DNA of 64,000 bases, from contig JAAYUI010000010.1 in the NCBI GenBank assembly GCA_012517765.1, forward strand, positions 1 through 64,000, in the 5' to 3' direction. Under the pieces are notes generated by a model. It had not been told where the DNA came from, ran no database searches, and saw only the letters and a list, made by a program, of their open reading frames with translations. The DNA comes from Caldisericales bacterium. Its GTDB lineage: Bacteria; Caldisericota; Caldisericia; JAAYUI01. The translations under genes were made by a program, and so were the position numbers. This document shows, in pieces, positions 33,081 to 41,600 of the stretch (within the stretch, counting starts at the first letter, position 1; each line of letters opens with the position of its first letter).

Positions 33081-33565
33081 AAAGCATTTTCACTCCGTGG
33101 AGAATGGATTTCATAAAGTCCAGGAAACCTGATCACTGCGTTTTCTGCAAGGCAGGCGCAAACATAAGCGGTGAAGACAAGGACTTTATTGTTTACCGTG
33201 GAGAGAAATGTTTTGTTATTCTCAACCGCTACCCTTATGCAACAGGGCACATAATGATAATCCCTTACAGGCACTGCAAGAATTTTGAAATCCTGGATGA
33301 TGAAGAGCTCTCGGAAATGATGGTTCTGGCAAAAAAATTCATATCAGTCCTGAAATGTGCATTCGAACCAGACGGATTCAACATTGGGATGAACCTTGGC
33401 AATGTTGCTGGTGCAGGAATCGCCGATCACATTCACCTTCATGTCGTGCCAAGGTGGGCTGGCGATACCAACTTTATGCCAGTTTTCGCCGGAGTAAAAA
33501 TACACCCGACAGACCTTGAGGGAGCATATAAGGCAATAATGCAGGCCCTTGAAGCTACCTCCTGA
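33077..33565 (+). CDS. HIT-family protein (AP4A phosphorylase/hydrolase-like)
   Basis: About 162 residues. Nucleotidyl hydrolase or transferase of the histidine-triad family, with HIHLHVVPRW as the active-site triad and CVFC near the start as the zinc pair. The opening KSIFTPWRMDFI is the usual family N-terminus. The start appears to be CTG 33077: GGAAGG lies 5 nt upstream, CTGA overlaps the stop of the BMC-like gene, and no ATG precedes the conserved N-terminus. TTG 33017 would add 20 residues without a Shine-Dalgarno. Last gene of the five-gene operon; its 3' end overlaps the convergent small membrane gene by 11 nt. Confidence 0.85.
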   Translation: MKSIFTPWRMDFIKSRKPDHCVFCKAGANISGEDKDFIVYRGEKCFVILNRYPYATGHIMIIPYRHCKNFEILDDEELSEMMVLAKKFISVLKCAFEPDGFNIGMNLGNVAGAGIADHIHLHVVPRWAGDTNFMPVFAGVKIHPTDLEGAYKAIMQALEATS

Positions 33566-33830
33566 AACTTATCACAAGACCAAAAACTACCAGCGCATAA
33601 CCGGTAATTCTGACAATAACAAGCACAGCACTTAAAAAATCATTGCCTGTAACCGGATATCCGATTAAGAATTCTCCGAGCTTTACGGCATGCGAAAGTG
33701 CAAAACACAAAAAAGCAAGGCCTATCACAAAAAAAGCCCTTGCCCCATGCCTCCTGTATGCCATCGCCCCAAGAAAAACAATTAGAAGACTGAATGCAAG
33801 ATTAACTAGGCTCTCAATCCATTGCGGCAT
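33555..33830 (-). CDS. Small three-helix membrane protein
   Basis: A 91-residue hydrophobic protein with three predicted membrane helices (about 8-25, 30-52, 63-88) and a basic end SFRR. Conserved-looking features are an RRHGARAF loop and FALSHAVKLGEFLIG. I do not recognise the family. It starts 6 nt after the upstream DUF4388 gene on the same strand, so it shares its transcript and may act with it. Confidence 0.55.
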   Translation of the reverse strand: MPQWIESLVNLAFSLLIVFLGAMAYRRHGARAFFVIGLAFLCFALSHAVKLGEFLIGYPVTGNDFLSAVLVIVRITGYALVVFGLVISFRR

Positions 33831-33836
33831 CCTTTT

Positions 33837-34886
33837 TCAATCTCCTTTCGCGTTTGGAAAACACACCACGCGTTTCCCCTCTTTAAGATCAAATCTTGTC
33901 GCATCTATTGGGGCAAACATTACCTTTCCGTCAAGATTCTTCATCCTGGTAACATCAAAAACTGGCTTGTAATAAACATTTCTTAGTTCAATGGTTTCAA
34001 CCTTGCGTCCCCTCGCCCTCATGGTCCACATTTCATAAAGGTATTCATCGACAAGCACCTGGCCACGTTTGGCAGTTGCCGAGTTGTTTATACCTACTGA
34101 TAACTCTTTCTGGCAAGTAATCCCGTGCAAACCAAGAACATCATAAAGCTTCATCAGATCAAGTGGTTTTGAATATTCATCCATTATCGAAACTGCACCT
34201 TTAAGACAAAGCATGCACAAGGTGTCTGCAAAACCATCAAGAGACATTGCCATACCTTCAAAAAGGGTGGCAAGTTTCATTCCTTTTGTTATCTTCAGTA
34301 AAACCTCGGATTCACCAGCATCAAGTTTTACCCTGGTAGCTTTCGGTATCAAAAAAATGTCTTTTTTTATCTCGGCTTTCCTTGCCGCTATTGTTCCTTC
34401 TTCAAGCATCTCCATGACAAGCCTTCTGGTTTCCCCCTCTGGAAAAGGCAATGATGAAACAAGGTTTGAGTATGTTGTTCCACTCCCGATAATCACGGCG
34501 ATCAGCAATTTGTCAGAATCAATTGTTATCTGGCTGCCTTCACCAAGAGAGTTTCTTGAAAGTATGGTGCCTTGACCAAATCTGTCCTGCATTTCTGTAT
34601 AAATCGATGCTGTCTTCAAAAGGCTTTCGGTTAGCTTTGTTATGTTTGTCTCAAGGGAATCACCCTGTTCAAAGGCAAATTTCAGCGAGTCGAGTTTTAT
34701 TATTTCATAAAAAGCCTGTTCGGCAAGCTTGTCCTGCCATCTGGCAAAAATTATCTCACCCATTCTTATTCTTATAAAACCAGATCCGGAGATACATGAC
34801 ACCGTAACTGTTCCAGCCTGGTTTTGGGATATAAGAAACCTCAGGAGTTCAAGCAGGCCTGCGCCATTGATTTCGCCAGAAAGCAT
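33837..34886 (-). CDS. DUF4388 (PATAN-type) domain protein
   Basis: A 349-residue protein whose N-terminal 90 residues show the DUF4388 pattern: GEINGAGLLELLRFLISQNQAGTVTV, then GEIIFARWQDKLAEQAFYEII, then KFAFEQG. This domain is found in signalling proteins linked to two-component, gliding or polarity systems. The rest has helical segments with a winged-helix look (EGETRRLVMEMLEEGTI), a conserved block with KLYDVLGLHG, then a small beta domain ending in KRVVCFPNAKGD. Paralogue of the next gene. It lacks a Shine-Dalgarno and is probably leaderless. Confidence 0.7.
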   Translation of the reverse strand: MLSGEINGAGLLELLRFLISQNQAGTVTVSCISGSGFIRIRMGEIIFARWQDKLAEQAFYEIIKLDSLKFAFEQGDSLETNITKLTESLLKTASIYTEMQDRFGQGTILSRNSLGEGSQITIDSDKLLIAVIIGSGTTYSNLVSSLPFPEGETRRLVMEMLEEGTIAARKAEIKKDIFLIPKATRVKLDAGESEVLLKITKGMKLATLFEGMAMSLDGFADTLCMLCLKGAVSIMDEYSKPLDLMKLYDVLGLHGITCQKELSVGINNSATAKRGQVLVDEYLYEMWTMRARGRKVETIELRNVYYKPVFDVTRMKNLDGKVMFAPIDATRFDLKEGKRVVCFPNAKGD

Positions 34887-34892
34887 GGGAAC

Positions 34893-34921
34893 AGGTTACC
34901 AGCAATAAAAAAGGTTGTCAA
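34893..34921 (-). promoter_or_regulatory. Promoter of the DUF4388-membrane protein pair (leaderless start)
   Basis: Minus strand TTGACA (34916-34921), 17-nt spacer, TAACCT (34893-34898), then 6 nt to the ATG at 34886. Confidence 0.6.
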
Positions 34922-34944
34922 TTTTTTGACATTTTTATATTTTC

Positions 34945-35979
34945 TTAATATTTCGGTTTGAGGTCCAGAAAAGTCCCTTCTGGAAGACTGATCAATTTTT
35001 GATCATTGGGACTCACATAAAAAGAATCTTTCAGCACCCTCCCCTTTTCCACAAGAAACACCACCTTGCCATTCGGACAGTCAAGCTCTACCGTATTGAC
35101 TTTTATTCCAAAAAGCTGGTTCTCCCACATTCCAATAACAAACTCGTCAATGGTGACTGTGTTGGGTCTGACACAGAGGGAATTGTCAATTGCAAGCCTT
35201 AGTGATACCGGCCTGGCATTTTTTTCAAATCCAATGGATTTATATATGTGCCATGGTGGCATTATCTTCCCGTTATCATCGGACACGGCAACCATCTTCT
35301 TGAGAACAAGCAGAACAAGCGTATCGGCAATCAGTACTGTCTGGTTCTCATACCGGGAAAGGAATTCGCCCAGTGGCATTCCATTTGTTATTGAGCCAAA
35401 AATTTGCCTCTCCCTGCCAGAAAGCCCAAGCGAACTTTCTTTTGGAAACAAAAAAAGGTTGTCCACAATAAATCTTGGCCTTATAAAAACAAAACCCTCC
35501 TCGACCATTGAGGCCAGCACCTCTTGCAGGTATGGCAAAGAAAGTTTTGTCAAAACAGCAAGCTGTGCAACACTTGAAGGGGAATGCAAGGAGTTGAGGA
35601 TGCTTTTCTTTTGAACAGGCAGATCCGCTTCCAGTACCTTGTCTGGTTTCTGGATTGTTGCTTCAGGAAAGAAACGCTCAACCGGTGGTTTTTTGTTCAT
35701 TACGGACAAAGATTGAACCGGTACTGGTATTGGTTTCTCCAGTGGTTTCTTCGCCGATCTGGCAAAACTGAATTTTAAATGTCCAAGATTTGATAATGCA
35801 GATAGTGCATCTTTACCGATCAATCCATTGAAACTGGCCATTGGAATACTATTTTCCAAAATAACAATATTGCCATTTTTTGAATCTGATTCAATGTTGA
35901 TAGTTCCAGAATGTCCCTGCCCCAGAAAAAACATAAGCAGATCATAAAGTCCGTTTCCGGTAATCTCGCCTGAATACAT
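34945..35979 (-). CDS. DUF4388 domain protein, paralogue
   Basis: A 344-residue protein. The N-terminus GEITGNGLYDLLMFFLGQGHSGTINI gives the DUF4388 domain, followed by a proline-rich linker (about 95-125). A winged-helix-like block (SSVAQLAVLTKLSLPYLQEVLASMVEEGFV) comes next, then a conserved C-terminal part with HIYKSIGFEKNA, ITIDEFVIGMWENQLFGIKV-like and LPEGTFLDL segments that parallels the neighbouring paralogue. Likely a signalling adaptor; output unknown. Separate promoter from the downstream paralogue; leaderless start. Confidence 0.7.
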   Translation of the reverse strand: MYSGEITGNGLYDLLMFFLGQGHSGTINIESDSKNGNIVILENSIPMASFNGLIGKDALSALSNLGHLKFSFARSAKKPLEKPIPVPVQSLSVMNKKPPVERFFPEATIQKPDKVLEADLPVQKKSILNSLHSPSSVAQLAVLTKLSLPYLQEVLASMVEEGFVFIRPRFIVDNLFLFPKESSLGLSGRERQIFGSITNGMPLGEFLSRYENQTVLIADTLVLLVLKKMVAVSDDNGKIMPPWHIYKSIGFEKNARPVSLRLAIDNSLCVRPNTVTIDEFVIGMWENQLFGIKVNTVELDCPNGKVVFLVEKGRVLKDSFYVSPNDQKLISLPEGTFLDLKPKY

Positions 35980-35985
35980 GATAGA

Positions 35986-36014
35986 TTTATATCGTGATTA
36001 AGCTTTTGTGTAAA
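35986..36014 (-). promoter_or_regulatory. Promoter of the second DUF4388 gene (leaderless start)
   Basis: Minus strand TTTACA (36009-36014), 17-nt spacer, TATAAA (35986-35991), then 6 nt to the ATG at 35979. Confidence 0.6.
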
Positions 36015-36072
36015 TAGAACATTAACGGCCCCAATTGATACATTGTTGCCATTAAAATCCACCCAAGTTTGC

Positions 36073-36100
36073 TTGACTTGCGTACGTTCAAGCATAATTT
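36073..36100 (+). promoter_or_regulatory. Probable promoter of tdh-kbl
   Basis: TTGACT (36073-36078), 16-nt spacer, TAATTT (36095-36100). The -10 is weak. Downstream leader of about 60 nt contains a short ORF. Confidence 0.5.
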
Positions 36101-36123
36101 ATTTGAGGAGTCGAAGGAGAAAG

Positions 36124-36192
36124 ATGCACCTCCCCCGGCACAAGCTTACAGACCCACAAGGAGGATCAAATGAAGGCCGTCCAGAAGATTGA
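36124..36192 (+). CDS. Possible leader ORF overlapping the tdh start
   Basis: ATG 36124 preceded by GAAGGAG at 4 nt opens a 22-residue frame (MHLPRHKLTDPQGG then SNEGRPED) that runs 20 nt into tdh in another frame. CCTCC (36129-36133), early in it, can pair with GGAGG (36160-36164), the tdh ribosome site, so ribosomes on the leader could open that site. There is no run of regulatory codons. Could be chance. Confidence 0.3.
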   Translation: MHLPRHKLTDPQGGSNEGRPED

Positions 36193-37273
36193 ACCAAAAG
36201 TTGGCGCCAAACTTGTTGAAGCACCAGTTCCAAATAACCTCAAGCCAGGATGGGTTCTTGTCAAGGTAAGGGCAACGTCCATTTGTGGAACAGACGTCCA
36301 CATCTGGAATTGGGACCAATGGTCGCAGGGGAGGATAGGCGAAAAAGCATTGCCACAGATACTTGGCCATGAGTTTTCCGGGGAGGTGGTCGAATTGGGG
36401 CCAAACTGTAACAGGATCAAAATAGGCGATTATGTATCAGGCGAAACACATATATATGATCCAGGGGACCTGACCTCAATGCTCGGGATCTTTCATGTCG
36501 GCAACAACATGAAGATTCTGGGTGTTGATACCGATGGTTGCTTCGCTGACTATGTTGCAATCCCGGAAATAATCCTTTGGAAAAACGACAAGTCAATGCC
36601 GCCTGAATACGCATCAATTCAAGAACCGCTTGGCAATGCCTGTTATGCTGTAATGGGTGAAGACAATGATGTTTATGGAAAAACGATCCTGATAACCGGT
36701 GATGGCCCGATATCACTTTTTGCAATCGGCGTCGCGAGAGCAGCTGGTGCATCAAAAATAATCCAGTTTGGCATGGCAGATTACAACATGGAGATCGGGC
36801 GCAAGATGGGTGTCGATATACAAATCGACGTAACAAAAACCACCCCTGATGAAAGATATAAAATGGTCATGGACCACACCGGAGGATGGGGATGCGATCT
36901 CGTCTGTGAAATGATAGGCGCCCAGAGCTCCCTTGATGACGCTTTCCGCTGTATAAGAAAAGGCGGAAGACTCTCCGCATTTGGCATACCTTCAAAGTCA
37001 CCGTCACAGATAAATTATGCTGACCAGATTGTTTTCAAGGGCATCCAGATACACGGCATTTCTGGAAGAAAGATTTTTGACACCTGGTACCGCAATGGAA
37101 ACATGCTGGCAAACCGCAAGCTTGATCCGACACCGGTTGTGACTCATCTAATGGCCCTGGAAGACTACCAGAAAGCATTTGAAATGCTGACAGCACCAAC
37201 AAGACTGTGCGCAAAGATTGTCATGTTCCCCGACAAGCAGGAACTGAATGCGGCCCTGGCCCGCAGAAAATAA
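36170..37273 (+). CDS. tdh: L-threonine 3-dehydrogenase-like zinc alcohol dehydrogenase
   Basis: A 367-residue medium-chain dehydrogenase. The catalytic zinc site is C39 in SICGTDVH and H67-E68 in LGHEFSG. The nucleotide-binding segment is [16 protein letters not shown]. The function call (threonine to 2-amino-3-ketobutyrate) rests on C-G-T-D-x-H-I-x-x-W, a Tdh hallmark, and on kbl directly downstream. The structural zinc lobe normally holding four cysteines (about residues 90-108) reads [15 protein letters not shown] and has none, so this protein lacks structural zinc. It is about 25 residues longer than E. coli Tdh. Strong AAGGAGGATC before the ATG. Confidence 0.88.
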   Translation: MKAVQKIEPKVGAKLVEAPVPNNLKPGWVLVKVRATSICGTDVHIWNWDQWSQGRIGEKALPQILGHEFSGEVVELGPNCNRIKIGDYVSGETHIYDPGDLTSMLGIFHVGNNMKILGVDTDGCFADYVAIPEIILWKNDKSMPPEYASIQEPLGNACYAVMGEDNDVYGKTILITGDGPISLFAIGVARAAGASKIIQFGMADYNMEIGRKMGVDIQIDVTKTTPDERYKMVMDHTGGWGCDLVCEMIGAQSSLDDAFRCIRKGGRLSAFGIPSKSPSQINYADQIVFKGIQIHGISGRKIFDTWYRNGNMLANRKLDPTPVVTHLMALEDYQKAFEMLTAPTRLCAKIVMFPDKQELNAALARRK

Positions 37274-37284
37274 GGAGGAAACAA

Positions 37285-38535
37285 GTGTCATACGGAAAGA
37301 TAAAAGATTTTTTGACAAACGAGCTCAAGGGGATAAGGGACGCCGGACTGTATAAAGAAGAGCGTATAATTGTTACCCCCCAGGCCGCAGACATCAAGGT
37401 CCAGTTTCCTGAAAACGCACCGGTAAGAGAAACCCTGAACTTTTGCGCAAACAATTATCTTGGTCTCTCTTCCCATCCAGATGTTTTAAAAGCTGCAAGT
37501 GAAGGACTGCAGATGAGAGGTTACGGTCTTTCATCCGTTCGATTCATCTGTGGAACACAGGACATCCACAAGAAACTGGAGAGGAAACTTTCAGAATTTC
37601 TAGGAGTTGAAGATTCGATACTTTATTCATCATGTTTTGATGCAAATGGTGGCCTTTTCGAGACCCTGATGAAAGAAGAGGACGCCATTATCACAGAAGA
37701 GCTCAACCATGCTTCAATAATTGATGGCGTCAGGCTCTCAAAGGCAAAAAGGTACGTCTTCAAACACTCCGACATGAATGACCTCGAGGCAAAATGCAAG
37801 GAAGCCAGGGACGCTGGCGCAAGGCACATGATAATTGCCACCGATGGCGTTTTTTCCATGGATGGTGATATCGCCAACCTGAAGGGCATCTGTGATGTTG
37901 CAGACAAATATGATGCCCTCGTCATGGTTGATGATTCCCATGCAACAGGCTTCATTGGAAAAACTGGCAGGGGGACACATGAATACAATGGTGTCATGGG
38001 GAGAATTGACGTAATAACAACCACGCTGGGCAAAGCCCTTGGCGGTGCATCTGGTGGAGCAACATGTGGAAGGAAAGAGATTATTGACATACTTCGTCAG
38101 AGATCCAGGCCATATCTGTTCTCCAACACCATTCCGCCGGTCGTGGCCAATGCGGCCCTCAAAGTAATGGAAATACTCACCTCTACTACCGAGCGCAGGG
38201 ACAAGCTTGAGAGAAACACCATGTACTTCAGGGAAAAGATGACATCTGCCGGTTTTGACATAAAACCAGGCGTCCACCCAATCGTTCCGATAATGCTCTA
38301 CAACGCAAAGCTAAGCCAGGACATGGCAAAAGACCTCTACGAGAAAGGCATATATGTCATAGGGTTCTACTACCCTGTCGTGGCCAAGGGACAGGCAAGA
38401 ATAAGGGTCCAGATTTCAGCAGGACATGAAATGGAACATCTCGACAGGGCGATAAAGGCCTTTACCGAGGTTGGAGAAAAATACGGCATTCTCCACAAAA
38501 ACAAAGACCAGATAATCGAAAAATACGGATTGTAA
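37285..38535 (+). CDS. kbl: Glycine C-acetyltransferase (2-amino-3-ketobutyrate CoA ligase)
   Basis: A 416-residue PLP enzyme of the alpha-oxoamine synthase family that splits 2-amino-3-ketobutyrate with CoA into glycine and acetyl-CoA. PLP lysine K250 in [14 protein letters not shown]; cofactor aspartate and histidine in [11 protein letters not shown]; substrate loop [14 protein letters not shown] at 37285 follows TAAGGAGGAAACAA by 5 nt and lies 11 nt after tdh. With Tdh it forms the threonine-to-glycine plus acetyl-CoA route. Ends before a bidirectional terminator. Confidence 0.95.
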   Translation: MSYGKIKDFLTNELKGIRDAGLYKEERIIVTPQAADIKVQFPENAPVRETLNFCANNYLGLSSHPDVLKAASEGLQMRGYGLSSVRFICGTQDIHKKLERKLSEFLGVEDSILYSSCFDANGGLFETLMKEEDAIITEELNHASIIDGVRLSKAKRYVFKHSDMNDLEAKCKEARDAGARHMIIATDGVFSMDGDIANLKGICDVADKYDALVMVDDSHATGFIGKTGRGTHEYNGVMGRIDVITTTLGKALGGASGGATCGRKEIIDILRQRSRPYLFSNTIPPVVANAALKVMEILTSTTERRDKLERNTMYFREKMTSAGFDIKPGVHPIVPIMLYNAKLSQDMAKDLYEKGIYVIGFYYPVVAKGQARIRVQISAGHEMEHLDRAIKAFTEVGEKYGILHKNKDQIIEKYGL

Positions 38536-38557
38536 TCGCACAGTCAATCCTTGCATG

Positions 38558-38597
38558 AATCAAAAAGGGCCACCATTTAGGTGGCCCTTTTTGATTC
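38558..38597. terminator. Bidirectional rho-independent terminator
   Basis: A 16-bp perfect stem, GAATCAAAAAGGGCCAC-type left arm (38558-38573) with its complement (38581-38597), short loop, A-run left and T-run right. Ends kbl and the convergent giant surface gene. Confidence 0.9.
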
Positions 38598-38614
38598 AAA
38601 TCGTCTCTTCTCTC

Positions 38615-41600
38615 TTATTTGACCAGAATCTTTCTTGTGACCCTCACGCTTCTTGCAAGATTGTCGGTGAGTGTTATCGTTATACCCATTTCACCTGTCT
38701 GGCCGTATGTGTGCTTGAACATGGTCTTTTCACCATCGGTATATTGCTTCGAAACATTTCCATCACCCCATTCAATCCTGATTTCATAAGGACCAGTTCC
38801 ACCCTCGGGGAGGATCTGGAGTTCTATTTCTTCCCCAGATTTCACCTCTCCCTTCTTTATGTCTATACCAAGCCATTTTATGTCAAGCTTGAGATCTTTG
38901 CCCTTGTCTTTCTCAACGATATGTACAGATGCACCATCGGATTTCTGTGGCAAACCATCAGCACTGACCGTTGCCCTGTTTTCAACATAAAGTCCGTCGT
39001 CAGGCAATTTCCCGGCTTTCACCCTGAAAGCGACCACAAATCTGGCCTTTTCTCCAGGCTGGAGCTGCGCAATCTGCCATGCCAAATTTGACAGCCCAGC
39101 AACGCCTTCTGGCTGGGCAGATACGAACTCAAGTTCTCTCGGGAACACGTCATTTATCTTCAGGTTGTAAGCCATGTCTCTACCAGTGTTTTCAACCACA
39201 ATGACAAACTTTGCAATTCCATTCTTCTGGACATTCATGCTTTCGGCTGTTTTCCTGATTTCGATTCTTGGCCTTAGAATTGAGAACCTGACTGAACTCC
39301 TGATCGATGGCATCTCCATGCATGTGCATTCTGAAACATTGTCCCTGATGAAGGTTTCCTCGCCTGTAATTTTGGACTGGTTGATGCTAAAGGTTGCTGA
39401 AGCAGTAAAAACCTGTCCAGGCACAAGTGTGCCAACATCAATCATAAAACCGGCCGGGGAAGGAGAGGTTGGAGAAGTGCAAGATTCAAGCACAAGAACA
39501 TCAGGAACCATGTCTTTTATCTTCACATAATTTATTGGATCAGTGCCCCTGTTTTCAACTCTGAAGTTGAACACCGGTTTATCTTTTGTCACAAACTCCT
39601 TTTTTGTTGCCGTCTTTTCAAAATAGTAATCAAGTTTGTGAATGGCAGTGCTGGCTTGGGCAAAGACGGGTCTAAACTCCGTTGTTGTGGCATCTGAAAA
39701 ATTGGTCACCGTTATCGGGGTCAGACCAAACAGATATCCTTCTTTCATTCTGAACCTGAAAGTGAGGACAAGCGTCGTAAATGGAGGAATTGAACCTGCA
39801 TTGTATGTAATCACATTTCCAGAGACAGCAATTGATCCGGATGGCACCACCTCAACAAACTGGAGCTCCTGTGGGAAAGTATCATTTATAATAGCATTGC
39901 TTGCATACATGCCTGTCGGGTTCTCAACTTCAACGACAAATTCGATCATTTCATCGTGCTGGTAGTCAGCTTTAACCGCCTTCTTTCGCATATATATCTC
40001 GCCAACATCAACGCATACGCTGTTTGAGTAAATGGGCCCCTGGTCATACTTGTGCCTGAACCATCCAGAGTTGCAAATTGGAGTGTATTGATAGTTGAAA
40101 GGTACATCCACCCTGACGCTAAAATTGAAAGCCAGATCAGTCGGGCCAGCTTGCCAGTGGATATAAAGGAGGTCATAACTGCTCGCGGTAAAAATCTCCG
40201 ATGAAAATGTGATGTGCGGATTGTTGTTCCAGTCGATAATTACAGATGCAATTGAATCGTCCCAATTGCGGTGCTTTGAAATGTTTTCTGATTGCATCAA
40301 CGGAACGTATGTTCTTCCATCCTGGAGCACCCAATCAGTTTTTGCACTGTTCCATCTGACAAAATGGACCTCACTGTAACCACCTGTCTCATAAACTCCA
40401 TCACGCCATGCTACACATGGAAGCCCATTATTGTCCAGTGCAAAATCATAACACACGGAGGTTGCAGTTGGAGTGCGTGAAACATTGATGTCAGACGGCT
40501 GGGCAATATTGGGAACATAGACTGTGCCATTCATGCCAGCCCATGTGGTCCCATTCAGGCGGACTATGAAGACTTCAGTGCTTCCATAAGTTGTATCGTC
40601 TGCCCATACTACATAGGGAATATTAGATGAGTCCAGTTCCAGACAGGGGGTGGAGGAGTTGCCAGTGCTCCTGGAAACATTTGCATTGAGTGTGCCGGGG
40701 TTGTAAACGGCATTTGAGGCATTGACCCAGTTGTTTTGGGCCGTTGACCATCTCACATAATCGATGTCCCACGGCGAACCGGAGGTTGTTTGCGCCCTGC
40801 TGTAAACAATATGGGGATTGTTTGAGGAATCCAGCTTGAGGTCGACCTGGTAACACGCCAGATTTGTTGTCCTGGCGACCCTTTCATTGCCGGCACCGGA
40901 AACATAATTCACACCATTTGCACAAACCCAGTTTCCGGTTGATGAATTGAACCTCACATACATGACATCGGTTGTTCCATACTGGATGCTTGTGTAGGCA
41001 ATATGTGGATTGTCATTTGCATCAAGCTCGAGCTGGAAATTGGAAGCTGTTGAAGTGGACAAAGGGGCTATCATCGTGTTTGGAGTACCTGGAGTGTATG
41101 TGGCTCCATTTGCATTGACCCAGTTTGAAATGGCAGGGTTCCACCTCATGTAGCACAATCCTGTGGTCATGGCGTATGCAATATGCGGATTGTCATTGGA
41201 GTCCAGTTCTAGGCTTGGACTTGTTGTGTAGATATTCGGGTTTTGAGCAAAATCAATGTCGTATGGCTGTGCAGCAGTTGGATTGTAAACAGACCCGTTG
41301 GCACCCACCCAGTTCTGGATCGTTGGATCCCATCTCAGGTACCGTAGCGTATATGTTCCAGAGACCCTCCTTGTCCAAGCCACATGAGGATTACCACGTG
41401 AATCAAGTTTTACTGACTGGTATGAATATGTACTGACTGATGCTGTCTGGTGCCTGGAAACATTTATATCGAGCGGGAGAGGTGAAGCTGCAGCACTTGT
41501 ATAGTTTGAACCACCGGCGCCCTTCCATGACGAGCCAGTATATGGGCCCCACCTGAGCAGTGTTCCAGCAGGCGATCCGTTTGGTGGTTCACCAGGCGTC

